A stretch of DNA of 64,000 nt. Origin: Panagrolaimus kolymaensis. Taxonomy: Eukaryota > Nematoda > Chromadorea > Rhabditida > Panagrolaimidae. The position numbers were made by a program, and so were the translations under genes. Shown here one piece after another: positions 35,201 to 46,642 of the stretch (positions within the stretch are counted from its first letter, which is position 1; each line of letters opens with the position of its first letter). The stretch spans positions 744,001 to 808,000 of the forward strand of contig JAJQJQ010000038.1 in the NCBI GenBank assembly GCA_028622995.1. The letters run 5' to 3'. The notes beneath the pieces are model-generated. The model was given only the letters and a program-made list of their open reading frames with translations, made no database searches and was not told the origin of the DNA.

Positions 35201-35634
35201 CTGAGCGTGAAAAACTTGTATGTGCGAGAGTTATGCTAGCATGTTATGAAAAGAAAGCGGATGAAATAGTGCCTCATAGTGAACCATTCCATAATCCTGT
35301 TCCGATTTCATTAAAACGATATTATGAAATGATTAAAGATCCAATATGCTTTAAAGAAATATCTCATAAAGTTTGCTCTTTGGAATATCAAAATATTCAA
35401 CAATTTATTGATGATATGAATTTAGTATTTAAAAATTGTTGCACTTTTAATCGGGTATGTTTAAAATTTTATTTTATTTTGGTTTTAAGTTATTTTTATT
35501 TATTTTTTTAGAAAGGAACTCCGATAGAGCTTTCGTGTAGGATAGTGTTTGATTTATATTCAACCGCTGTGAAACATTATCTTTCACCTTATCATTCTAA
35601 AATATGGTTATATCAAAATTCGCCCAAAGTTTAA
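32231..35634 (+). CDS. TIF1/TRIM24-TRIM33-like RING, B-box, PHD, bromodomain protein
   Basis: Chromatin co-regulator of the TIF1 (TRIM24/28/33, Drosophila Bonus) type; nuclear. Exons 32231-32317, 32369-32489, 32548-32647, 32751-32934, 32988-33133, 33192-33699, 33752-34573, 34632-35083, 35136-35454 and 35512-35634 give 953 aa. Order: RING (CYQC ... CMHSACKDC ... CKC), B-box 1 (FHCNLCDLNICDEC), B-box 2 (CSTHPKMPAKYIC ... HIKH), and a helical coiled-coil region. A PMVAL motif follows (33755-33769, matches the HP1-binding PxVxL). A 270-residue Gln/Pro/Met/Gly-rich linker precedes the PHD (CFVCNQGC ... CCETCPKVYHNVC ... WRCTRC) and a bromodomain keeping its Asn (CCTFNRKGTPI). The complete TIF1 order is clear. 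I cannot name a C. elegans orthologue. RING zinc ligands look complete, but the spacing of the last pair (CKC) is tight. Confidence 0.88.
33755..33769 (+). other. PxVxL HP1-binding motif in the TIF1-like protein
   Basis: Codes PMVAL right after the coiled coil and before a basic KKAR stretch. PxVxL is the known docking motif for the HP1 chromoshadow domain and occurs in TIF1 proteins. Match seen; binding inferred. Confidence 0.55.
33986..34540 (+). repeat. CAA/CAG-rich low-complexity coding tract
   Basis: Repeated runs of caacaa/caacag code for polyglutamine blocks interrupted by Pro, His, Met and Gly in the TIF1-like linker. It is a candidate hypervariable coding microsatellite. Confidence 0.75.
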
Positions 35635-36118
35635 AATTTATTTTTATTATTCTTGTAATTATCAATGATCTCAAAAATATTAGGAATCTTTAAAAACAAT
35701 TTGCATAACATTTTTTTTGTTGCTGTTGGTAACGCATTTTAAATTTATCATTTCTACAGGCGAATATTTTATTTGTATTTTATGAAATATTTTATTAAAC
35801 TTTTTTGACCCACTGTTTTATTTAGTTGTGTTTGTATCTTCGTCACTTACTTAATTATCAAAATTTGGTTTTTTAAAAAATTAAAACAGTACTAATAATT
35901 TTTGCTTTAAAATATTTTACGGATTTTATTTTATTTATTTTTATTCAACATTTAGAATATCAACTCTTAAAAATTGATGACTAATTTTTTTGTTTCGTAT
36001 CTTAGTGTTAATAGACTTTTATGCATTTTTCAATACTTGTTTGTAACTTAATTTGTGATTTTTTTTCGACTCGTTTTAATAATTATAAAGATATTTATTT
36101 ATTTTACTATTATTCCAT
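35635..36118. other. Convergent intergenic gap
   Basis: 3' flanks of the TIF1-like (+) and the following minus-strand gene. It is AT-rich with AATAAA-like and T-rich sequences. No gene was seen. Confidence 0.45.
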
Positions 36119-36718
36119 TCATTCATAAACAATCGAAGAATTATCATTTTCAAGATATTTGTGACAAAATAAACATTGTTTAATTTTTTTCCAACTAAAT
36201 ATTTTCCTTCTTTTTTGAGGCTTTTCTATTTGCAGTTCCCATTCAAAAGGTAATTTTAAAATTGAATGAGGAATTCTTTGCCGAATTATAAGAAATCTTA
36301 ACCAATCTCGTGATTCTTCCAAAGTTGCAAGAGGTTGCATTAAATCTCGAAAACCCATAAAATGAAGTTTAAATGTTCGACCACGAATATCAAATCGATC
36401 ATGTTTTCTATCAGCTTCTAAATAACATATGGTAACTAAAGGAATAGAAATTTTAACTGGAGGTAATGAAGATGTTATGTGAAGATGAGCATGTTGAACC
36501 CAAGCTTTAGCTCGATAGCACACTCGAGGAATTAAATCATTTTGATTTTTAGAATAAATAAACTAAAAACAAACAAAAAATATATTACAAAAATGTATTT
36601 TATTAAAAGTTTGGCTTACTTTAATTTTATACTCCGCATTTAAACCCACTGGCTTTTCACCTAAAATTGGTGGGAAAGCTCGCGGGCGACGTAAGAGTCG
36701 AAATTGTTCCAAAGCCAT
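36119..36718 (-). CDS. Conserved-looking protein of unknown function
   Basis: Two exons, 36718-36620 and 36562-36119, join in phase 0 to 180 aa. No signal peptide or membrane segment. The N-terminus is LRRPRAFPPILGEKPV. The middle is strand-rich (KISIPLVTICYLEADRK, FDIRGRTFKLHFMGF). It ends in a helix with a central Trp (LATLEESRDWLRFLI). Seven strands plus a C-terminal helix with a Trp is the shape of a PH domain, but the match is weak and unproven. The tail is basic (KPQKRRK) with a CLFCH pair of cysteines. The start is the first ATG before a good GTAAGCC donor. I do not recognise the family. Confidence 0.55.
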
Positions 36719-37559
36719 GAAATGAAACTTATCAATCGAAGAAAATTTCTTTTTTGATTCAAAATAATAATTTTTTTATAATCCAGCTTTCATCATTTTA
36801 AATTCGAGATTTTTGAACAAATTCAATTCAAGATTCGTTATTTTTTAATTTATTTATTAACGTGGGAAAATCACGGATACATACATATAAATATAAAATT
36901 AATTATTCGTTATTCGTTTTGTTATTTTTCGATGAGAAGAAATTGAGACAATAAAAATTGATCAAATTAACTAACTTTTTTTTTCTTCTTTTAAATCCGA
37001 TAAAAAAAATTTGTGTGCTATAACTAACTACTACCACAGTTACATATGACTCTCTATTGTCGTCGTTAAGAGTGTGTGTGTACAACAACTTTTGATTTTT
37101 AATATTTTTTTTTGTTTTGTTTTGTTCCTCTTCCAAGTAAGCTTCCATCCTTCTTTTTTTTTGCGAGAAGAAAGAAAGAAGACGGATAAAAAAATTGAGG
37201 TGTCCGCATACTCGATCTTCTTCTTTTTTGTGTCTATTTTTTTAAAAAGAAAAAAATAAGATTTCGTTGTTTCATCCTTTTTGAAGAAAAAAATATGATG
37301 GAAGCTTTTTTTGCGCAACTAATATTTTAAATGTCACACACTCTCTCATTCATAGGTGTGTATCCAAGGTGACCAAGAGGAGACTAGTTTGAGGAAATAA
37401 AATAGGTTTTAACAACAAACAAACAAAAAATAAGCTTAAGTTTGTAAGTTTAAAAATAAAATAAAATTATAGCTTGTTTTAAAAATATAATGTTTTGTTG
37501 GTTGTGGTGGGCGCTGTAGGTGGAAGTAAAAATTGTTGCTAAAAAAATTAAAAGAAGCT
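36719..37559. other. Intergenic region
   Basis: Lies between two minus-strand genes. It contains long T and A runs and a GT-rich patch at 37070-37085. Short open frames on both strands are low-complexity. No gene is supported. Confidence 0.4.
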
Positions 37560-38882
37560 TTAAAAACTCTGCAAAAAAAAACGATTCATTCTTGCCTCAA
37601 GGAATTGACGCAATTGTTGCGTTTCAAATGTGGATGATTTTGGACTTGGATAATAAATAGGTCTTTGACCATTGAAGCTTGCTAAAGATGCGTCAATTGA
37701 AGCACTTCTGAAAATTTTAAAGTCTCATTAGTTATCGAAATTTGTCACTTTGTTAATTACCTTGAAGCTTTTTGAAGGCATTGCATCCTTGAATGATCAT
37801 GATATTTATCTCGCATATGCGGAGATTCCGCTTCTTCTTCATGCCTAACATTTTTCATAATTGTATGAATTCGATAGCGATTATATGTTCGTTCATCTCT
37901 TTTAGACATGTAAACCAAGCAAGATAAAAGTCCGGCACATTCAGTGCAAAGGAAGCTAAACTAAAAAAAATTTTAGAAAATTTTTTATTTCTTTTAAACT
38001 TTTTTGAATATTTTACTTTTAAAAGCATAAAAGAAAATCCATCAGTGTAATAAAAAACAGGATCTTCCATTTCTGATGCGGGAAAAATTTTATTTCCAAC
38101 TTCTTCCGAAACAGCAGACATATAAACAATTATACATTGGAAATTTGCAATTCCTAAAAATTATAATTATTTTTCTTTATTTTTGCTTTTAGTTTCTTTT
38201 TAAAATTAATTTGTCTTTCTTTTTTTTAAAGCTTGCCTGCAAGTATATGACCCAATGTAGTAGCAAATAATGAAAAATACGGCTTTTTTCTTAAACAACA
38301 AATTGTAATTGTAATAAGTCCACAAATGTCAAGAAAGCATCCCAATAACATAAAAATAACCATAGGACGCATGGATTCTAAAATAAAAGTATAAGTAAGA
38401 AGCAAAGGAATGTAAGCAAAAAAAGTATTTAGAAAAAGCGGATATAAAAAAAAATTATTACTTACTTACTATTGAACTCGTTACGTCACCCGTGGCTTCA
38501 TCCCTCGTAGAATAATCAACTTTATTACAATGAAATTCAGTTGTAGGATCAAGCCAACAAAATAACCATGGTCCAATGGTGGCATTTTTAAAGAAAAGCG
38601 GCTTTGGTTTTAGTGAGCCCTCATCATCATAATATGTATCAGTTTTATTTGGTAATACATAATATTTTAATACTTCGGCTGTATATAACCAATTATTTGT
38701 TGTTGAACCTAAAAAGTTATTAAAAAAGGTTAATTATAGCTTTTCTCTATGATTTTAATTTTTTTACTTATTAAATTTGCAAAACATGCAACAGCTGAAA
38801 AACAAAATGCAATTCGAGTAAAGCGTAATCTATTTGCGTGTCCAATTTTGGTTAAACGATGTTCGATTACCGGAAGAACCAT
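37560..38882 (-). CDS. Stargazin/TARP-like (claudin-superfamily) membrane protein
   Basis: Likely auxiliary subunit of glutamate receptors or calcium channels (TARP/CACNG), a four-transmembrane claudin-fold protein. Six exons: 38882-38768, 38708-38466, 38377-38237, 38153-38017, 37960-37761 and 37707-37560. They give 327 aa. M1 is FTRIAFCFSAVACFANLI. The first extracellular loop holds an N-glycosylation site (NATIG), the claudin-type GPWLFC core (GLWxxC in the family) and a second Cys (FHCNKV). Then come three more hydrophobic segments and a cytosolic tail rich in His, Ser and Arg. Intron 3 (38154-38236) has a GC donor (CAG|GCAAGC) instead of GT. The donor at 38465 was chosen over one 4 nt earlier because only it keeps frame. 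C. elegans stg-1/stg-2 are the likely relatives. Confidence 0.75.
38154..38236 (-). other. GC-AG intron
   Basis: Donor CAG|GCAAGC, acceptor TTTTTAG. Splicing here keeps the frame (GHILA|GIANF) inside a membrane segment, whereas reading through meets stops. GC donors are a known minority class and usually have a strong consensus, as here. Confidence 0.75.
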
Positions 38883-40843
38883 TTATTTTCTTTTTAAAGT
38901 TGTTTCTCGTCGTTTGTTTTTGTTTTTTGAATTGGATTGGATGACTTTGGTTTAAATAAACTAAATACATTTATTAAATAGTTTTTCAAAGGACAATTTC
39001 TTTTTTATTTTGTTTCAAGTTTAAGCAATTTTTATTAAAAAAAAACAGAGAAAAAAATGGCTTTAAAAAAATTACATTGCGTTGAGGCAACAAAAAAAAA
39101 ATTGTTTCAGTGTTAGAGTTTTTTTTAAATAAGACTTTGCTTTTGTTGGAAAAAAGAGTTGCAAAAAAATGAACACTCTTTTTTTAATTGACCTTTTTGG
39201 ACTGATCGCATCGTTATGGTTCCAATGTTCACTTTTTTTTTGGAATTGTTTTGCCCTGAAAGGTGCGTTCCTTGTCCAAACTTTTTTTCATCAAAAATCA
39301 AAAAAAAAGAAGATTTAATGCAAAGATAAAAATAAATATTTAAAATGAAATTCATTATTTTTGGCGGGTATGTTTTGATTTTAAATTTTCTTCTTAATTT
39401 GGGAGAAAAAATATATGTACATATATTTATTTACTGATAAGGCAAAATTTTAACAAAAAATAGCGTTCTAAAACACAAAAAACCGCGGGAATAATTCTTT
39501 AAAGTTTAAACTCATCAAAAATAAAAGTTTGAAGGTTTATTCTTTATTTCACTGCCATGCCCATCCATAACTGACAACGACCTATAACTACATACTTATG
39601 TTTTTGCTGCTTTATAAAGGGTGAAATCGGTGCATTTTCATATTTCTTTTTCATTCACTCAAGAAAAAAAAAGTTTTTATGGAAATTATATTAACTTTGA
39701 CTTTGCTTACTTCTCTTTATTTAAAAAATGCTTTTCAAAAATATTTAAATCCTCTCGTTTTTTCTTCTTCTTTCGGCTGTCATATATTTTATTTTATTGA
39801 ATGGCAACGACAAAAACATTAGTTCCTTTTTTTTCTTCAAAAAATGCCACAAGTGTTTTAGTCCAAAAGTGTTGGCTGTCTCTGTCGTTCTCCTTTTTTA
39901 AAATAATTTTTTTTTACTGCTACGTGTTTTATGCCCGCCTTTTTTTTGCCACAAATTTCTTTTCCATGTCTGCACTGCTAGACTTTTTTTCTTCACGCGC
40001 GCAAGAAAAAGTTACCTGCCTCATTGCCATCACTGCCATCCAAAAGAAGAATAATTTTTTTATATGTAGGAAATAGGAAATGCATGATATGAAAGAAGCT
40101 GTAGCTAGCTAATAACCCCTTCGGGAATCGAGAGGGAAAGAGAATCAAAACTTATTATTTATTTTTTCTGTTTGTTGTCTGCTTTTTTTGGTATGTCTAT
40201 GTTTTTTTTCTTTCTTAATAATTGTGCCAAAAGCTCTAGTGTCTCCTCCTCATCGAGAAAGAAATACCTGAACTAAAATATTTTTTGCTATGTTAAAAAG
40301 CGGGGGCAGCGTCTAGCAAATAACATTTTAACAGTCTATTTTCTTACTTACTTAGTTGTTATTATTGGGCGTGTCTCTCTCTATATCTCGACTCTGTATA
40401 TGCCTTCCATAAAATTATAAAAAAGTAGGCATGTATTTATTTGTCAGATCATACATTTCTTTTCTTTATTTTTTTCACATTTTGAAAGTATTAAAAACCC
40501 CGTCATTTGTCTGCCTGTTATTATTAATTTTTTAATGTTCTGTTAACCAAAAAAACGGATTGGATTGGTGAACAAGCTTTGTTTTAAATTATTTAGTTTG
40601 CGACCATCCATGCCGTTTTTTAGTTGATAGGCTGATTCTCTTTTTTGTTATTGTTAATTAAATTAATTAATATTTTAAATTATTAACGGATGAAAGTTAC
40701 CTTGGTTATGGTTTTGCAAACTTGTTATATATTAAATCTAGTTTGCGACCGTATCCCAAGTTTACTTTTATGTGTGCATTTTTTTGTCATTTATGTATTT
40801 GTATTGATGAAAATTTTTTATTATCACTTTTATATTTAATTAA
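38883..40843. other. Intergenic region
   Basis: Upstream of the TARP-like gene and downstream of the phospholipase. It contains many T and A homopolymers and a small GC-richer patch at about 39985-40020. Open frames of up to 91 codons are low-complexity Phe/Lys/Ser. No gene is supported. Confidence 0.4.
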
Positions 40844-42487
40844 TTATTGGGGATCAGTTAAATATTTTGAACAATCTTGACTGTTTTTCGCTGTTCGAAT
40901 GAAGGGGCATTTCTAAAAAAAGTTTGTTGAATTTTTATAAATTTTTTAAAAGGAAAGCTTACTGGATCAGGACATTTTAATGGTGAAGCAGGATAACTCA
41001 AATCTCCTTTGGTTGTTTTGGATCCAACCGCCTCCATCATATTATTCCAAATCCATGATGCTGTAATGGCATGACCATTTTGAGCAAAATGGAAGCAATC
41101 CGGAGTGAAAAATTCGATAAAAACTTTGCCATTCTAAAATAAATTTACTCTTTTAATTCTCATCAGTAGTAAAGCTCTCTTACTCGAGTTGGTGGAGTTG
41201 TAATTTCATTGAGGAAAGGTTGAACAACAAAAGTGAAATCATCAGCTTCATATTCTCCACTCGTTTCAATATCCTTTTCAACTTGTTGCATATTTGTGCA
41301 AACTTGAGCAATTTGATCATTGGTAAAATTTGCAAATGATTCACATTTGCACTCATCACTGAATAAAAAAGTTATTTTTAAAAACACCTTTTAAATAAAA
41401 TGATGAACATTTGAACTTACACATGAAGAGCTTTGCAGAAAAATTGGTCTCTATCAATAGAACGCACCATTTCTAAATGCATCATAGTGGTAAGGCTAAC
41501 AATTACTCGAGGGATATGATCTTTAATAATTTGTACAGCTTTTTCAATATTAGCTCTGAACATTTCGGGAGTGTTACCAGCCTTAAATAAAAAATTTCAA
41601 TTAAAAAACTTTGAAAAAAGAATTTTAAGTATTTGTAGTTTCAGATTTTTTGTTACAAAATTCAAATTCGAAAAAAGTTATTAAAATAAAAATGCACTTA
41701 CTGGATTTCTGCAATATCCACAAACATCGTTACCGCCAATAAAGATGTTTAACAATTTCCAGTCATTTTCAACATCGACCTAAAAAGTTTATTTTTTTTT
41801 CTTTGTTAGCCGAAAAAGGTTTTGTGTGTTTCTTACTTCAGAATGAGTTTGAAGTTTTTGAACAAGGTCAAGGGCTTGTCCAGGAAGATCATCAGCTTTT
41901 GCACCAGGAACGGCGGAATTAAGATGTGCTACTTGCCAAACATCAGCTGCACCAATTCCCAATGATTGTCCAAATAATTTTGGATTAAATTTTTTCAAAA
42001 TATCTAAAAATTATTTATTCAAGGCTTATAGTATCTATGTTTTGGAGGAGCAAAAAAAAGTAATAATTACTTGGAAGTGAAATATGTTCTTCCAAAGTTT
42101 TATCTCCACCAGCAAGGAATGCAAGGCCTCGATATTGAAGGATAATTTCAATGGGATCTTGAGCTCCTGCGCCATTTGCAGCCTAAATCGTGTTTATAAA
42201 AATGTGTAAAAACGTATATGGCACTCACAGTTAATGAATCACCCAAAGCCATAATTAATTTAATATCAGATGGACGAACGGAATTAACATTAGTTGGAAT
42301 AGTCTTACTTGGAACCATTAATGATGGATCACAAGATATATTGCCACCAATATCTCCAATTGGATCTCCCCATTTTGCGGTGGAGAATCCAATGAGGCAA
42401 GTACCAACAACCAACAACAATGTTAACCCTTAAAAATTTTTTTATTACAGTAGCTGAAAAAAAAAAAATTAACTAACCACCTTTCAT
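40844..42487 (-). CDS. Secreted GDSL-type phospholipase B
   Basis: Lipolytic hydrolase of the phospholipase B1 branch of the SGNH/GDSL family, probably secreted into the gut lumen or outside. Ten exons: 42487-42481, 42428-42229, 42182-42071, 42003-41837, 41779-41702, 41581-41421, 41358-41184, 41133-40963 and 40912-40844, preceded by no other coding exon (nine coding exons in all), give 379 aa. The signal peptide is GLTLLLVVGTCLIGFSTA. Catalytic blocks: Ser in MALGDSLTAANG (block I), Gly and Asn blocks including IGGNDVCGYC (block III), and Asp/His in PDCFHFAQNGH (block V). FFTPDCFHFAQ and WNNMMEAVG match the conserved phospholipase B C-terminus. Several Cys could form disulphides. The first coding exon is only 7 nt (ATGAAAG); without it no Met precedes the signal sequence. 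Confidence 0.9.
42481..42487 (-). other. 7-nt first coding exon
   Basis: Codes Met, Lys and the first base of Gly (donor AAAG|GTGGTT), spliced to 42428. It is supported by frame and by restoring a normal signal peptide. Transcript evidence is lacking. Confidence 0.6.
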
Positions 42488-45121
42488 TTTGTTGTCCCAA
42501 AAACAGAAGTGAAAAAAAGTGAAATGGATCCTAATCTTTTTTTTCTCTTTTGTTTGACTTATGGCCTATTTAGGAGTTTTATCATCCTTAATCGTTATCA
42601 AACTCTATCATGTTTCTTGCTTGATACTTACTACTTCTCGAAGTAGCATCGTTTGCTTCCAACTCCTGTTTTTTTTTTGTTGCTGTGCTGATCGAAGTTT
42701 TGCACTGGATTTTTTTGTGTTCTTATCACTGTTTTTCCTCTTAAACACGTGTCAATAGCTTTTAACATCGATGCAAGTAGCAACAATAAAAATTAGATAG
42801 ATTTATTGTTTGCTTCTCAAAAAAAAAAAGAAAAGAAAAATTAATGATAACCTTCAAAAAAAATCAATTGACACATCTTCTTTGTGGTACGAGAAACTAA
42901 AATATTCAAATACGCAAAAAAATAATATCTTGTATTGAAAGATATAATACAGAAATAAAAAAAAAGTGAAGAATTTAGTTGTCTCGGTGTTTTTTAAAGT
43001 AAATAATCAGTTAAGCCATAAAACTATTTTTAATTTTCTCGACGGTGGCTGGCTGCCCTTAACCTGACAACAAAATGAATGAATTAGTCGACGAAATACT
43101 TATAAATCTAACTAAACACTATAATGAGCTCTCCAAGCTTAGCTTTAACATAAAAAGTTTTTTTAAATCAGTAATTTCGATAAAATAAATTTGCATAATT
43201 AAATAAAACACATTCCTTTTTTCAATCCATGTTTTAAAAAATGGTCCAGGCATGTAAAAATAAACATTTCAATAAAAAAAACTACTAATTGATGTTTTTA
43301 AAATTTTGTAAATTAATGAATCTGCCAAATTTTGAAACATTTATTTTAAAAAAAATAATTCAAATGTCAAAGAATACGTTGTAATCAACAACTTTCCTTT
43401 GACATCATAGCTTCAGCTTTAAAATTAATATATTCATCCTTTTAGAATTTTTTTAAAAATAAAATAAATGAGAGACTATTTTTAGAATCTTTAAAAAAAT
43501 TGTTTGAAAGAAAAAATGTCAAAAGCGACAATAAAAAAAGTGAGCATTTAAAAATAAAAGTATTAAAAATGTTACTAAATCTTTACTTCTTTTTTTATAA
43601 AGGTAAAAAGATTTATGAATGCATATACATATATTTATAAAAAAGTTTAATTGAAAAATCATGAAACATGAAAGTAAAATATTGATAATTTCAAAAAAGG
43701 CGATGGCGACAAATGTATGTATGTTTTAGTTTTAGTCTTTTTATATATTCATTCCTTCTTTTTTTTTCTCTGACGAAAGAATTTTGCAGATATCCACATA
43801 TATTTATTTATATATTTTATTTTAGACCTTATTTAGTGAGAATAAACGATTACATTATTATTACTTCGTTCGTGACTAGCATAAGTCAAATAATAACAAA
43901 ATGTACGTATATGTTTTTTTGGGGCTTCTTAAATATGACGAAGACAACGACGACGACGAAAGAAGAATATTTTTTATTATTTTTTTTGTTTTTTGTTGTT
44001 GCTATGTCCATGGATGGATATGATGCTGATGATCTAAAATGTGTTTTAACATTTTAATAAAAGTCTTTGAAAATTTATATATTTATTTCTGACGTCGTTA
44101 TTATTATGCCTTTTTCTTTTTGAAATTCCTTAAATTTTACGACGACGACGACAACGTCGACGATGAAAACGAAAGCCAACGACGACAAGTAAGGAGTTGC
44201 GACACAGCCCAATATATCTTACTTTATTTTTATCTTTATTTATTTTTCTAATGTAAGACTTATTTTTTTTTCTCACATTGCTGCTATTCATAGTAAAAAT
44301 ATAGATAGATACATAGACACTTTGCCCAAGACAAGATAAAATTATGCTATTTTAAAATTTTTCCTTTGCCAAAAGCAAAAAAAAGATTTTTTTTATTAAC
44401 TAATTTTTAGATACGCTTCCGCTCTCTTTTATAATTTTTTTAAAAATTTTATTTTTTATGTTTGTTCTATAATTAACTCGCTCACTTGTGTGTCTCTCTT
44501 GAGAACTTGCCAAATAAAAAGTTTTTAAAAGTAAAAATTTTATTATTTATTATTAAAGAGCGAGAATCAAATTATTAGTTTTATTATTTATTTTGGATGC
44601 CATGTGGTTGTTGTTTTTGTTGATATTGTTTTTAGAAAAGAAATATTATTATTTCTACTGCCAATATTATAGTTATAAATGGGCAGCCCCACCACACCCC
44701 ATTCAGCTATAATTCGTGCACGTTATACTTCAAGTGACGTGAATGGAATAAACCGATACAAGCATTTTCATAGGTGTGTTTTTCTTTCTTCTTTACTTCT
44801 TTTTTTTTTGTGAGTCAATTTATTTAGTAGTAATAAGCGAGTTTTAAGCCTTTTATTAGCGTCATTTATATTTTTTGTATCTCTTCTCCACTCTCAATTT
44901 TTGCCTATATTTTTTTTTATTAAATACAATTTGTTTCTTTCGTCGTTTCCTTTCTCATGAATCCCTTGAGGATTGTCAAAATCAAAAAATTAATTCCTTT
45001 AAAGAAAATGAAAAAAATTGCTTCCTTTTTAATTTTCATGGATTCATTCATTTTCTTAATAAAATAAGAAGGAAAAATAATTTAGTTTTATTATTATTTT
45101 ATTTTATTTTATTCCCATCAT
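42488..45121. other. Gene-poor interval
   Basis: 2.6 kb without a supported gene between two divergent starts. It holds homopolymers, microsatellite-like stretches and GAC-triplet clusters at 43937-43960 and 44141-44186. It is possibly shared upstream regulatory DNA. Frames of 70-114 codons are Phe/Leu-rich shadows. Confidence 0.45.
44141..44186. repeat. GAC/CGA triplet cluster
   Basis: An imperfect run of gac/cga triplets in an otherwise AT-rich stretch, with a smaller one at 43937-43960. It is not part of a coding frame. Confidence 0.7.
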
Positions 45122-46642
45122 ATGAAGGAATACGCTTTTAGCCCAATGCAGCTGCCAATTACTTCTTTATTTGCTTTATCACCAACAATAAATAATAGTA
45201 ATAATATTGATGGAGGAAAATATTCCCCGCTTGGTAGCAACAACCACAACAGCTCATTATTACCTAAAATATCTCCTACACCTTTGAGGTTCGTTGTTAT
45301 ATTTTTTTTAAAAATTCCCATGAGGTTTTGAGAATTTTATAAATTTTTAAATATTTTTTATAGGCGTTCAATAGGAGGAAGAAAAAATGTTAGTATTTCA
45401 AATAATGCAAAAATTATTTCTCAAAGTGCCTTAAGAAAACAACAACAAAAATCTTCAATAATTATTAATAATGGAAAATTGCCTCAACTTTGTAGTTATT
45501 CCTCGCCAGTGGTGTCTCCGCCATTAAATTTAAATATTACGGGTATTAAAAAATCTCTTTCAAAAAGGCAATCACGATCATCAAATTCAGGTAATAAATA
45601 GTCTTTCGTCTCTTTTTATTATTTTTGTTAAATTAAACTTTAGATACAAGCAGTACCTTTTTGATTCAATCGGCTCCAACCAAAGTTCTTCATAACGTCA
45701 TTATTAATAGTAATAATGGTGAGATTTTTTTTATTAATCTTGATGTCATTATTTTTTTTATTTTCTTTATACATACTTTTTAGAAAAGCTGCCAAGAATG
45801 TCGCGCTCATATTCTTTTAATCATTTGCAAAAAATAGTAAAATTCCCCGCCAAAGATTCTAAAGTCGCCATCGTCACTAATACTAAATGTGCTCAAAAAC
45901 AAAGCTCAAAAGAATTATCCCCAAAAAGCCACTCAAAAGTTATATTACGTCAAAAAACAACTAAAAACAATACTAATAATGTGCCTTCTTCAAAACATTT
46001 ACTTTCGGTGCCTAAAAAATTGGTGTCAGCTAAAACTTGTGGAACTCAAACTGAAGTATGTTTTGAAAATTTCAATAATTTACAAAATATATTTAAACTA
46101 TTTTGCATTTTTGTTTAGGAATTTAGTAACCTTGAAAAATTATCATCGAAATCAGTTTCATCTCAAATTGGCACTGAACATCAAAATGAAGCATTCACAA
46201 GTGTCGTAGTTCAGCGTTCAACTCAAACAGATCGAATCTCATTTTTTGAACCTGATAATGAAAAACGATTGATCGATTCGCCACTTATTCATAAGGTAAT
46301 AAAAAAATAGTTTTAATGCATCAAATGACCTTACTTTTCATTTCAAATTTTTTTCCTTTCATTCATTTTTATTTATTTTTTTAGATGGAAGAGCGTTCAA
46401 AATTATATGAAATTATTGATAACGCGTTAGATGAAACAATAGATCGAAATTCAAGGATGAGAACAAATAAATTAATTGCTTTGACAGCTAAACAGCAAGC
46501 TGAAGTATGGAGAGATGCAAAAATATTTGTTACAAAAGTTTTACTTCCATCATCGATTTCTCTTGCAAATCAATCAAGAAGTTCTCATTCTCCGAGGTCG
46601 CCATTGCAAAGAATAATCGAAAATTGGGATCAAAAATTTTGA
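45122..46642 (+). CDS. Ser/Asn-rich, probably disordered protein with two LC8-type motifs
   Basis: No family recognised. Exons 45122-45288, 45364-45590, 45644-45718, 45784-46055, 46119-46295 and 46385-46642 splice in frame to 391 aa. The first 240 residues are basic and rich in Ser, Asn, Lys and Pro, with no hydrophobic core, which suggests disorder. Two TQT motifs (CGTQTE at 46041-46055; RSTQTD with TQT at 46221-46229) match the dynein light chain LC8 binding consensus. They sit 38 residues apart, straddling an intron. The C-terminal 85 residues look helical (EERSKLYEIIDNALDETI, TAKQQAEVWRDAKIFV) and end ENWDQKF. An alternative start at 45146 follows a TTTTAG acceptor (cgcttttag|ccca) that could be a trans-splice site. 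Function is unknown; a cytoskeletal or centrosomal adaptor is only a guess. Confidence 0.6.
46041..46229 (+). other. Pair of LC8 (dynein light chain) TQT motifs
   Basis: Codons for TQT at 46044-46052 and 46221-46229, each followed by an acidic residue. LC8 typically binds paired TQT linear motifs in disordered proteins. Motif seen; binding inferred. Confidence 0.5.

Noticed and set aside
43713..44057. 114-codon + strand frame
   Set aside because: Phe/Ile/Thr-rich shadow of a T-rich stretch and a GAC microsatellite.
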